Source: Pirellulales bacterium
GTDB lineage: Bacteria; Planctomycetota; Planctomycetia; Pirellulales; JALHLM01
Reading direction: 5' to 3'
Assembly: GCA_022844585.1 (NCBI GenBank)
Contig: JALHLM010000009.1
Span: 10,548-29,590 of the forward strand
DNA: 19,043 nucleotides
Shown piece by piece: positions 1-7,127 of the stretch. The position numbers and the translations under genes are program-made. Under the pieces are notes generated by a model. That model was not told the DNA's origin. It was given only the letters and a program-made list of their open reading frames with translations, and did not search any database. Positions within the stretch are counted from its first letter, which is position 1, and each line of letters begins with the position of its first letter.

Positions 1-374
1 ATCCGCTGATGAAGGCGCGGGGCGGCGGTTCGATCATCAACATCAGCAGCATCGGCGGGCTACGGCCCGAGCCGATGCTGGGCCTGTATAACGTCAGCAA
101 AGCGGCGCTCTTGAGTCTGACGCAAGCAATGGCCCGCGAGTGGGGAGGTGATCAAATCCGCGTCAACGCAATCTGCCCCGGGTTGGTGCAAACCAAGTTC
201 AGCGAGGCCCTCTGGCGCGACGAAGCCACGCTGCGCGGATTCCTCGAACGCGTGCCGCTGGGGCGGATGGCGCAATCCGAAGATCTCGCACCGCTCGCGG
301 TCTACCTTGCGTCTCCGGCCAGTGGCTACTGCACCGGGGCGATCTTTACGATCGACGGCGGATTGACGATTTGA
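1..374 (+). CDS. Short-chain dehydrogenase/reductase (SDR), C-terminal half
   Basis: The gene enters from the left edge with its reading frame starting at base 3, so only about the last 123 residues are present. Classical SDRs are around 250 residues. The visible part carries the catalytic Ser region (INISS), the catalytic Tyr-x-x-x-Lys as YNVSK, the post-catalytic segment IRVNAICPG, and the C-terminal substrate/cofactor loop ending TIDGGLTI. This family uses NAD(P)H to oxidise or reduce alcohol/carbonyl groups in the cytoplasm. The Rossmann glycine motif lies outside the window, so cofactor preference and substrate cannot be judged. It ends 7 bases before the stop codon of the oppositely oriented PHP gene, so the two converge. 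The family call is firm; the substrate is unknown. Confidence 0.93.
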   Translation, partial: PLMKARGGGSIINISSIGGLRPEPMLGLYNVSKAALLSLTQAMAREWGGDQIRVNAICPGLVQTKFSEALWRDEATLRGFLERVPLGRMAQSEDLAPLAVYLASPASGYCTGAIFTIDGGLTI

Positions 375-381
375 CGTCGAA

Positions 382-1725
382 TTACTGGCTAGGAGTCGCG
401 TCCGTCTTGAGCGACCAGCCGACGGGCTGCGTCCAGGCCTGTTGCAGTTGCCCTGCGAGCGACGGATCGGGATGCGCGAGGCTTGATGTGACAATCGCGC
501 GAATGTAAAGTTCTTCGCCCGTGAGTTGGTAGGTTGCGCTCGCTCCCTTGACTTCGGCGAACGTCCGACCGATTTCCGGTGAGTACTTTTTCGTGGTATC
601 GAGCGCCGCACCGGCGCCGTCGGTGCGATCTTTTCCTTCCAGCGGCGCATTGCGCGGCGTGCCGATGAATCTCGTCGTGAACTCCGCATCTGCTTGCGGT
701 TCGATTTCCAGACTCACAGTGCGCGACGTTGCGTCGTACCGCACATCGGTGAGTGTGACGCCCGTCGAGGCGTAGAAGTCACCCGCCTTGATCGCCCGGA
801 CGAGCGAATCCGGCGTGAGATGCCTCGCCCGGACCATGATCCAGCCGCGGCCGGGGCGCTGCTCCTGGGCACCGTCGTAGTGATGGCTGTCGTCGGTGGC
901 CAGGCCCATCAGCGGCGCCGCATTGAGTTCGGCGATGCGCAGCGTATTGGCGATATCCCAGATCTCTTCCATGCCGGCGCGGTGTTCGTCGCCATCGTTG
1001 TTGACGCCGGTGTGGCCGTTGTAGACCTCGACGAAGCGCTCGTTGATCACCGCGGCGATGTCCTCGGCCGTGACGGCCCAGTAGAAGTTGGGATGATTCA
1101 AGTGCGCGAGCAGCGGCTTGCCCGACTGGCGCTCCTGTTCTTCGACGGCGCGGAGATCAGCGGCCATGGCCTCGCGCATGGTCGCGCCGCCGAGCGGTTG
1201 GATCAACTCCTGGACATTGGCGATGTTGATGTGCAACGGTTTGCCGTCGACGGCGTCGCTCAGTTCCTCGGATGGAATCATCAGGAACTGACCTCGTTCC
1301 TCGACGAGATGACGGAATTCGTCGAGCGGCTTGAGCCGCACTTCCAGCGTATCCTGCGTGCGATCGCCGCGGGTTTCGACCCAATGTTCACCAAAGCGGG
1401 CCAGGTATTTCTTGAGCGCTTCAGGATGCCCGCGCTTCTCGATTCGGGACCAGGACATCCAGCGCTCGCCGGCGCTCAGTACGTTGTGATCCGAGAGCGC
1501 GAGGAATTGATAGCCGTGCGTGCGGTACCATTCGGCGATCATCTCCGGAAAATCGTTGCCGTCGCTCCAGAGCGAGTGCGTATGGAGATTACCACGATAC
1601 CAGCGCAATGGAGCGTCGGCGGTGATTGGGTCCGGTTCGGCAGCAAGTGCCGGCCGAACGAAGGCGCAGGCCAGCAGGCACGTGAGCGCCGTGCGCAGCC
1701 AGCGTCGTCGGAATACGAATTGCAT
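382..1725 (-). CDS. Secreted PHP-domain metal-dependent phosphoesterase-like protein
   Basis: A 447-residue protein with an N-terminal signal peptide (basic RRRWLR, hydrophobic stretch, ALA-A cleavage region near residue 28). The PHP motifs are visible in order: NLHTHSLWSDG (His48, His50), LALSDHN (Asp79, His80), IPSEE, the LNHPN segment, and DDSHH near the middle. PHP proteins coordinate two or three metal ions through these His/Asp residues and hydrolyse phosphoesters; the histidinol-phosphatase and polymerase PHP domains are the known examples. An exported form is common in planctomycetes but its substrate is not known. I chose ATG at 1725 over the TTG one codon earlier because AGGA sits about 7 bases upstream of the ATG. 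It lies 30 bases downstream of the DUF1549/DUF1553 gene, probably in the same transcript. A true phosphatase activity is an inference. Confidence 0.85.
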   Translation of the reverse strand: MQFVFRRRWLRTALTCLLACAFVRPALAAEPDPITADAPLRWYRGNLHTHSLWSDGNDFPEMIAEWYRTHGYQFLALSDHNVLSAGERWMSWSRIEKRGHPEALKKYLARFGEHWVETRGDRTQDTLEVRLKPLDEFRHLVEERGQFLMIPSEELSDAVDGKPLHINIANVQELIQPLGGATMREAMAADLRAVEEQERQSGKPLLAHLNHPNFYWAVTAEDIAAVINERFVEVYNGHTGVNNDGDEHRAGMEEIWDIANTLRIAELNAAPLMGLATDDSHHYDGAQEQRPGRGWIMVRARHLTPDSLVRAIKAGDFYASTGVTLTDVRYDATSRTVSLEIEPQADAEFTTRFIGTPRNAPLEGKDRTDGAGAALDTTKKYSPEIGRTFAEVKGASATYQLTGEELYIRAIVTSSLAHPDPSLAGQLQQAWTQPVGWSLKTDATPSQ

Positions 1726-1755
1726 CAACGTTTCCTTGAAAAGTGGCGCGTCAAT

Positions 1756-3675
1756 TCAATCGACGTAGACAAACTCATTCAGGTTGAACATCGCTAACGC
1801 GAGCAGCGTGAGCGATTTCGACAACTGGTCTTGGCCGGCGCTTTCCGAAATGCGCTGGCGCTCGACCGAGGCGTACAGAAAGGCCTCCGCGTGCGCTTGT
1901 TCCGCGGTAGATGGCATGCGTCCAAGCAGACGAAGATACAGCAACTCCACGCAGGCGTCCGGCTTGTCGCCAACGCGCGCTTGTACGAATCGCGTCAGGT
2001 CTTGCGCGCATTGCAACGAGAACTCGGAGTTCAATAGCAACAGCGATTGCGGGGCGATCGTCGAGCGTGTGCGGCGCGGGCAGGAAGTGGCCGCCTCCGG
2101 GCGATCGAAGGCCTCGAACAACGGGTAGCGTAGATTGCGCCGTGCGAACAAATACACGCTGCGGCGGCGATGGTCTTCTTCGTCCGGGCTGGGCGTCCAA
2201 TGGTCGCGAAGCAGCGTCGAGACCAACTCTGCCGGCAACGGCGGCATCACGCCTGGCCCGCCGGTGCGCGGGCTCAAGCGATCGGCGGCGGCCAACATGC
2301 AGTCGCGAATCGCTTCGCCTTCGAGCCGCTGCCGGCGCATGTGCCAGAGTAAGCGATTCTCTGGATCCCGTTTCAAATCTTGCTCCCAGATCGCGAAGTC
2401 CCCTTCCGACGCGTGACTCGCTTGTCGATAAGTCGCGGAGCTGAGAATCAGCTTGTGCAATCGTTTCAGGCTCCAACCTTGTCGCGAGAGTTCGCGCGCC
2501 AGCCAATCGAGCAACTCCGGGTGCGTCGGCGCTTCGCCCATCACGCCGAAATCGCTCGGCGTGGCAACCAGTCCTTCGCCGAAGTGATGTTGCCAAAGAC
2601 GATTGACGATCACGCGCGTAGTGAGCGGATGATCCGGACGCGTCAGCCAGCGCGCGAGCGCTGCACGTGGCGACGGGTCCTCCTCCGTGGGCGCATCACC
2701 CCAAGCGTTGGCGATCCGCGGAAAGCCTGGCTGCAATTCCTGCGTGGGGCGCCGAAAGTCGCCGCGCGCGTAGAGGAACGACGGTGCGCGGTCCGCGGCG
2801 TTTCGTTCGCGCAGCTCCCGATCGACGTCCGGCTTGCGGAAATGGAGCGCCGGCTCGAAGCAGGCGCGGAGGCGGTAGAAATCGGCCTGGCTGATGGGAT
2901 CGAACTTGTGGTCGTGACATTCGGCGCAACCAATTTGCAGGCCCAGGAACACGCTGCCGACCGTGCCAGCAATGTCGTTGAGCACCATATGCCGGCGCTC
3001 TTCCTGCCGGTTGATGTCGGGCATGTCCGGACCGCAGAGCGCGAAACCGGTCGCAATGGCAGCCGTATCGTCATCAGGTTGCAGCACGTCGCCGGCAATT
3101 TGTTGTCGCACGAACTCGTCGTACGGCAGGTCAGCGTTCAACGCTTGAATGACCCAGTCGCGATACTTCCACGCCGTCGGGCGGGAGACGTCGTGTTCGA
3201 AGCCGTCTGTCTCGGCGTATCTCGCCAGATCGAGCCAATGCTGTGCCCAGCGTTCGCCGTAGTGCGGCGAAGCCAGTAGGCGATCCACCAACTGCTCGTA
3301 CGCGTCCGGCCGTTCGTCCGCGAGAAAAGCGTCGACCTCTTCCGGTGTCGGCGGCACTCCGATGAGGTCAAGCGTCACACGGCGAATCAGCGTGACGCGA
3401 TCCGCTGCCGGCGTCGGGATCAGTCCTTTCTTTTCAAGCTTGGCAAGAATGAAGCGATCGATCGCGTTGCTCGACCAATTTTCGTGTTGCACCGCCGGCG
3501 GCGTGGGATCACTCAGCGGCTGAAACGCCCAATGCTCGCGGTCGCCGTCGGAGATGGCCTGTTCTTGCGTCGCCGCATCATCGGCACGGGCGCGTAACGC
3601 CAGCGACGCGACGATTGCAAAAAACGCGAGCGCGCAAATCAGCCCAGGGGAGGCGGTCGAAGTCGTGCTTTTCAT
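1756..3675 (-). CDS. Exported DUF1549/DUF1553 (planctomycete cytochrome-like) protein
   Basis: A 639-residue protein with a signal peptide (residues 1 to about 31, ending RARA-D). DUF1549 spans about residues 68-285 and includes the typical PTPEEVDAFL, ASPHYGERWAQHWLDLARYA and a CAECH motif (Cys250, Cys253, His254). DUF1553 spans about 335-625, with RVIVNRLWQHHFGEGLV, ATPSDFG, APTHPELLDWLA, APQSLLLLNS and the family-typical ending NEFVYVD. Many relatives carry an N-terminal PSD1 cytochrome c domain and sometimes an inserted LamG-like domain. This copy has neither, so it is a compact form. The CxxCH could bind haem or metal, but whether haem is attached is unknown. The usual downstream DUF1501 partner is absent; a PHP gene follows instead. 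The start codon sits in the loop of an inverted repeat (3641-3704). Molecular function of the family is unresolved. Confidence 0.9.
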   Translation of the reverse strand: MKSTTSTASPGLICALAFFAIVASLALRARADDAATQEQAISDGDREHWAFQPLSDPTPPAVQHENWSSNAIDRFILAKLEKKGLIPTPAADRVTLIRRVTLDLIGVPPTPEEVDAFLADERPDAYEQLVDRLLASPHYGERWAQHWLDLARYAETDGFEHDVSRPTAWKYRDWVIQALNADLPYDEFVRQQIAGDVLQPDDDTAAIATGFALCGPDMPDINRQEERRHMVLNDIAGTVGSVFLGLQIGCAECHDHKFDPISQADFYRLRACFEPALHFRKPDVDRELRERNAADRAPSFLYARGDFRRPTQELQPGFPRIANAWGDAPTEEDPSPRAALARWLTRPDHPLTTRVIVNRLWQHHFGEGLVATPSDFGVMGEAPTHPELLDWLARELSRQGWSLKRLHKLILSSATYRQASHASEGDFAIWEQDLKRDPENRLLWHMRRQRLEGEAIRDCMLAAADRLSPRTGGPGVMPPLPAELVSTLLRDHWTPSPDEEDHRRRSVYLFARRNLRYPLFEAFDRPEAATSCPRRTRSTIAPQSLLLLNSEFSLQCAQDLTRFVQARVGDKPDACVELLYLRLLGRMPSTAEQAHAEAFLYASVERQRISESAGQDQLSKSLTLLALAMFNLNEFVYVD

Positions 3676-3704
3676 AGAAAGACGATTGCAGCCTCCCCTG
3701 GGCT
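3641..3704. repeat. Inverted repeat enclosing the DUF1549 gene start (copy 1)
   Basis: The arms AGCCCAGGGGAGGC (3641-3654) and GCCTCCCCTGGGCT (3691-3704) are perfectly complementary over 14 bases, with 36 bases between them. The start codon of the DUF1549/DUF1553 gene (3673-3675) is in the loop. The left arm codes for part of its signal peptide, and the GGGGAGG that could act as a ribosome-binding site is in the other arm, 16 bases from the ATG. A related inverted repeat is at 16786-16850, which indicates a dispersed repeat family rather than a site unique to this gene. Confidence 0.85.
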
Positions 3705-3711
3705 TGGCGCT

Positions 3712-3723
3712 AACGACGTCGTT
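3712..3723. promoter_or_regulatory. 12-base perfect palindrome, possible operator
   Basis: AACGACGTCGTT is a perfect palindrome in the 60-base gap between the sppA-like gene and the DUF1549 gene. It could be a protein-binding site or simply part of the neighbouring repeat, whose second copy is also followed by TTAACGA. No regulator in the window suggests a ligand. Palindromes of this length occur by chance, so the regulatory reading is weak. Confidence 0.2.
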
Positions 3724-3735
3724 GTTCAGCGACGG

Positions 3736-5595
3736 TTATTTCCCATGCAGATACGACGGCGTCAGCAGTGCGACGCCTTCGCGGTTCAACATTTCAAGTT
3801 GTTGCAGGCCATTCACCACAGCGCGATACCGGTACGGCTCGAATTGTTTCAAGTGCGGCAATGCCAGCTCGACCAAGGAAAGCTGCTGGCGGTTGAACAA
3901 GCGCACGTCTTCGTCCGCCTCAATGCGTCCGGTGTCCTCGTCGCCGGCGCTTTGTTCGAGGAGTTGCTCGAAGAAATCGCGGTTGCGCGGGATTACGCGG
4001 AGCTCGTACTTGCCCTTTTCCAAATTCGCTTCGCCCGCGATGTGAGCGATGGCGTCGTCGAGCGTGCCGAGCTTATCGACCAGGCCGAGTTCCAGCGCCT
4101 GCTTGCCGGTGAACACACGGCCGCCGGCCAGTTCGTCGATCGGCTTCTTCAGGCGATCGCCGCGGGCCGCGACGACGTGGCCCTTGAAGACGCCGTAGAT
4201 CTCGTCCATCCAGGCTTGCATCCGCACGCGTTCGGCGTCGCTGAACACGCTGCCGGAGCTGAGCATGCCGGCGTTCGCGCCGCGGCGATATTCCTTGAAT
4301 GATACGCCAGCCTTGTTCCACAGTTGTGTGGTCGCCAGCTTGCCGCCGACGACGCCGATCGAGCCGGTGATGGTCGAGGCGTCGGCGAAGATCAAATCCG
4401 AACCGCAGGCGACGTAGTATCCGCCGCTGCCGGCCACGTCGCCCATCGAGACGACGAACGGCTTGCGGGCTTTCACGCGCTTCGTGGCGTCGAGGATAAT
4501 TTCGCTCGCCACGGCGCTGCCGCCCGGCGAATTCACGCGCAGCACGACCGCCTTCACCGAGTCGTCGGCCGCGGCCTCGTCAAGCGCCTTGCGAATCGCC
4601 GTACTGCTCGCGGCTTCGCTCATGCTGAGCGGCGAGATGCCGCCGTTGCCAAGATCAATCGCCCCTTCAACATGCACGATAGCGATCGAATCCTTGCTGG
4701 TTTTCTTGGCCTTGGCCTCGTTCATCGCGTCGGCCCAGAGTTTGACCAGACCGAACGGCGACGAGAGATCCACCTCGGGCGCCTTCTTGTGGCCGTACTT
4801 ACGATCGAACACCACGTCGTCGCCGTACTTTGCTTTCAGCACGGCGGTGAAATCCTGGCGATGTTCGACGGCGTCGATCAAGCCTTCCTTCAGCGCCTTC
4901 TCGGCCGTGTACGGACCGTTATCGATCCAAGCCCGGGCTTTCGCGGCGTCGACCTTGCGACCGGCGGCGATCAAATCGACGTACGTTTCGAACTGGCTGT
5001 CGAGCAACCAATTCTGCATCTGTTCGGCGGCGGTGCTGGGACCGGTCCGCATGTACTGCTCGGCCGCGCTCTTATACTCGCCGCAGGTGAGAAAGTCCGG
5101 CTGCACGCCGAGTTTGTCGAGCAAGCCGCGTAGAAACATCGATTCACCGCCGACACCGGCGACCCAAACGTCGGCCGTCGGGACCACGCTGACGCGCGAC
5201 GCGCCGGAGAGCAGCACGTAGTCGCCCATCTGCAGCGAATCGGAATGGACGTAAATCTCCTTGCCTTGCTCGCGGAGCTTCGCCATCGCCTGGCGAATTT
5301 CTTCGATCTGCGCGGAACCGATCGACGCCCCGTCGTAGAGCATGACGATCGCCTTGACCTGCTCATCCTCGCCGGCCTTCTTCAAGCGCGCGACCAGCCC
5401 GGTCAACGATTCGCCGCCAGCCGAGCCGAACAAAATATCCGCGACAGGCGGCTTCTCGCTCACCGCGCCGGAGAGCCGAAAGATCGGCACGGTGGGTTTC
5501 TTGGCGGTGGATTTTTGCGCGTGGGCCGTAGGCGCGGCGATCGCGCTCATCAACGTCAAAGCCATCAAAGCAAACCAAACGTGGCGCGGTCTCAT
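3736..5595 (-). CDS. sppA: Signal peptide peptidase SppA, long (67K) type
   Basis: A 619-residue serine protease with a signal peptide or anchor (residues 1-26, THA-Q). It has two tandem S49-type domains, as in the long E. coli-type SppA. The N-terminal domain supplies the general-base lysine in GEYKSAAEQY (Lys175). The C-terminal domain supplies the nucleophile in DVAGSGGYYVACGSD (Ser390), preceded by VLRVNSPGGS (residues 352-360) and followed by STITGSIGVVGGK. This Ser-Lys pair cleaves leftover signal peptides in or at the cytoplasmic membrane. The open frame continues 28 codons upstream, but ATG at 5595 is preferred because AGAGGG lies about 5 bases before it and a clean signal sequence follows. 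The C-terminal 80 residues (about 540-619) extend past the peptidase fold and are charged and unassigned. It is probably the first gene of a run with the DUF1549 and PHP genes. Confidence 0.93.
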   Translation of the reverse strand: MRPRHVWFALMALTLMSAIAAPTAHAQKSTAKKPTVPIFRLSGAVSEKPPVADILFGSAGGESLTGLVARLKKAGEDEQVKAIVMLYDGASIGSAQIEEIRQAMAKLREQGKEIYVHSDSLQMGDYVLLSGASRVSVVPTADVWVAGVGGESMFLRGLLDKLGVQPDFLTCGEYKSAAEQYMRTGPSTAAEQMQNWLLDSQFETYVDLIAAGRKVDAAKARAWIDNGPYTAEKALKEGLIDAVEHRQDFTAVLKAKYGDDVVFDRKYGHKKAPEVDLSSPFGLVKLWADAMNEAKAKKTSKDSIAIVHVEGAIDLGNGGISPLSMSEAASSTAIRKALDEAAADDSVKAVVLRVNSPGGSAVASEIILDATKRVKARKPFVVSMGDVAGSGGYYVACGSDLIFADASTITGSIGVVGGKLATTQLWNKAGVSFKEYRRGANAGMLSSGSVFSDAERVRMQAWMDEIYGVFKGHVVAARGDRLKKPIDELAGGRVFTGKQALELGLVDKLGTLDDAIAHIAGEANLEKGKYELRVIPRNRDFFEQLLEQSAGDEDTGRIEADEDVRLFNRQQLSLVELALPHLKQFEPYRYRAVVNGLQQLEMLNREGVALLTPSYLHGK

Positions 5596-5690
5596 AGAGC
5601 CCTCTTTGCAAAGCGAAATGCGTGGCGATTGCTGGGTCGGAATATGGTTGAGTTTGAGCCTGCGACGTGGCCGTGGCAAGAGTCCGAAGC

Positions 5691-5786
5691 TAGCCCGACG
5701 CGCAAGCGAGGGGGAACAGGCGTCGCATCTGAGGAAACGCCGTACTCAATTCGACGTCTTCTCCCCCTCGCTGGCGCTTCGGGTTG
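5691..5786. repeat. Imperfect inverted repeat of the CGCTGGCGCTTC family
   Basis: The left arm (5691-5715, beginning TAGCCCGACGCGCAAGCGAG) and right arm (5762-5786, beginning TCCCCCTCGCTGGCGCTTCG) are complementary at about 21 of 25 positions by eye, with 46 bases between them. On the minus strand the right arm reads as HQPEAPA. A half copy of the same sequence is at 11671-11694. The element fills the gap between the divergent sppA and isomerase genes, so it must lie within or beside their promoters. From general knowledge, similar 'SLARRASEG / SPTRKR' translating repeats are very common between planctomycete genes. Confidence 0.8.
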
Positions 5787-5868
5787 GTGTGGGCCTTGCC
5801 CCGCTTCGCGCAGCCCCCCAGAATGGTAGCTCGTTCCGCCTGTCCCGACCACTCGTCGCGAGCCTTCG

Positions 5869-6885
5869 ATGCCGAATTCCGAGACGCCCACCGTCATTCT
5901 CTCCGGTTTCGCCGACGAAGCCGCCGCCCATAAGCTGGCAGAGCCGCAGTTCGCGGCCTTCGCCGCCCTGGGCTTGCAGTATTACAGCCTGCGGTTCATC
6001 GACGTCGGCCAGGGCATCAAGAACGTGATGCAGCTCACCACGCCCGAGATCCAGAAGGTCCGCCATCTGGAGGACGACTACGGGTTGAACGTGACGTCGA
6101 TTGGCTCGCCGATTGGCAAGGTGAAACTCGTCGATGTCGAAGACGGCACTAAGAACGCCTTCGTCCCGTTCAAGAAATATCTCAAGGACGTGAAGAAGGC
6201 TTGCGAGTTGGCCCATGCGTTCGAGACCAAACTGGTGCGCGGCTTCTCGTTCTATCACCCGCGCGGCAGCGATCCCAAGGAGCATCTCGCGCAGGCGGCC
6301 GATCAACTGGGCGAAATCGCCGAGACCTGCCATCGGTCCGACCTGACGTTCGGCCTGGAGATCGAGGCCAACCTCGTCGGGCAGAACGGTTACCTGATGG
6401 CCGAGCTGCATCGCCGCGTGAATCATCCGGCGATGGTGCTGGTGTTCGACGGCGGCAACATCGCCTGCCAGGGTTACACGCAGGGCGAGGTGTTCGAGCA
6501 ATACCTGGCGATGAAATCCGGTATCGGCTGGATGCACATCAAGGACTACCGCCATCCCGCGCCGCCGAAAAAAGTAGGCCACGTCGACGAGGGTGCGCTC
6601 AAGCACTTCGTTCCCGCCGACCGTGGCGACAGCGCGCACGAACTGATCCTGCGCGATTTCCGCGACGCGCTCCCGAAGCTGGAAAAGAAACTCGCCCGAC
6701 GCGGCATTCCGGGCGTGTTCCTCGACCTGGAACCGCACGTCAAAGGGGGCGGCCAATTCGGCGGCTTCAGCGGCCCGGACGGATTCGGCGTGGCGCTACG
6801 CGGCCTGCTCCGCGTGCTGGACTACACGGGCGTTGGGTATCACTTGCGGGATTTTGAGGATATTTGCGCGGCGCGGGGGTTTTAG
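5869..6885 (+). CDS. Sugar phosphate isomerase/epimerase-like TIM-barrel protein
   Basis: A 338-residue protein with no signal peptide, so cytoplasmic. It looks like the xylose-isomerase-like TIM barrel (AP endonuclease 2 superfamily). The metal-binding positions expected in this fold can be seen: Glu in FGLEIEAN (164 or 166), Asp194 in VFDGGN, His223 in WMHIKDY and Glu288 in DLEPHVKGG. The N-terminus (ILSGFADEAA, then LQYYSLRFID) matches the first strands, where such proteins 'see' the substrate side. Family members isomerise or epimerise sugars, inositols or hydroxypyruvate; the substrate here is unknown. It stands alone, divergent from sppA and convergent with the LRR gene. The start at 5869 has no strong ribosome-binding site (GAGCC only), but there is no better in-frame ATG before the conserved region. 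Confidence 0.88.
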   Translation: MPNSETPTVILSGFADEAAAHKLAEPQFAAFAALGLQYYSLRFIDVGQGIKNVMQLTTPEIQKVRHLEDDYGLNVTSIGSPIGKVKLVDVEDGTKNAFVPFKKYLKDVKKACELAHAFETKLVRGFSFYHPRGSDPKEHLAQAADQLGEIAETCHRSDLTFGLEIEANLVGQNGYLMAELHRRVNHPAMVLVFDGGNIACQGYTQGEVFEQYLAMKSGIGWMHIKDYRHPAPPKKVGHVDEGALKHFVPADRGDSAHELILRDFRDALPKLEKKLARRGIPGVFLDLEPHVKGGGQFGGFSGPDGFGVALRGLLRVLDYTGVGYHLRDFEDICAARGF

Positions 6886-6894
6886 CAATTCTCC

Positions 6895-7127
6895 CGTAGG
6901 TCAGGCACCGCGGCCAAAGCCGACAGCATCGCTCGAAGGACAATTCAATTAACATCTCAAGCGCTCTGCGAGCACCGTGCCTGACACGAGGCCAGGTCAA
7001 CTCCTGTCAGGCACGCCCCGCGCATCGCGCTTGGACGTGACTACAATCACGTCGAGTGTGCTCCGTTGGCTTCGTCGGCGGTGCCTGACCTACGAGGCTG
7101 ACATGAGCACAGATCAACTCCTGTCAG
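6895..7127. repeat. Nested palindromic element between convergent genes
   Basis: The outer arms CGTAGGTCAGGCACCG (6895-6910) and CGGTGCCTGACCTACG (7079-7094) are perfectly complementary over 16 bases. Inside, GTGCCTGACA (6977-6986) pairs with TGTCAGGCAC (7005-7014). A direct repeat of about 30 bases (6981-7010 and 7098-7127) has roughly 26 matching positions and shares the block TCAACTCCTGTCAG. The second unit overlaps the stop codon of the LRR gene (7124-7126). There is no transposase gene, so this is a non-autonomous element or a recombined cluster of them. The inner hairpins could also end transcription of the two converging genes. Confidence 0.8.

Noticed and set aside
694..1797. A 367-codon plus-strand frame over the PHP gene
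   Set aside because: It is antisense to a protein with all its PHP metal motifs, and its own translation shows no recognisable motif, ribosome-binding site or signal.
1756..3675. A genuine c-type cytochrome
   Set aside because: A single CAECH exists inside DUF1549, but there is no PSD1 cytochrome domain or distal Met ligand region that I can identify; haem binding is therefore left open.
5746..6756. A 336-codon minus-strand frame over the isomerase gene
   Set aside because: It is antisense to a conserved TIM-barrel gene, and its end reads through the CGCTGGCGCTTC repeat, giving a spurious tail.
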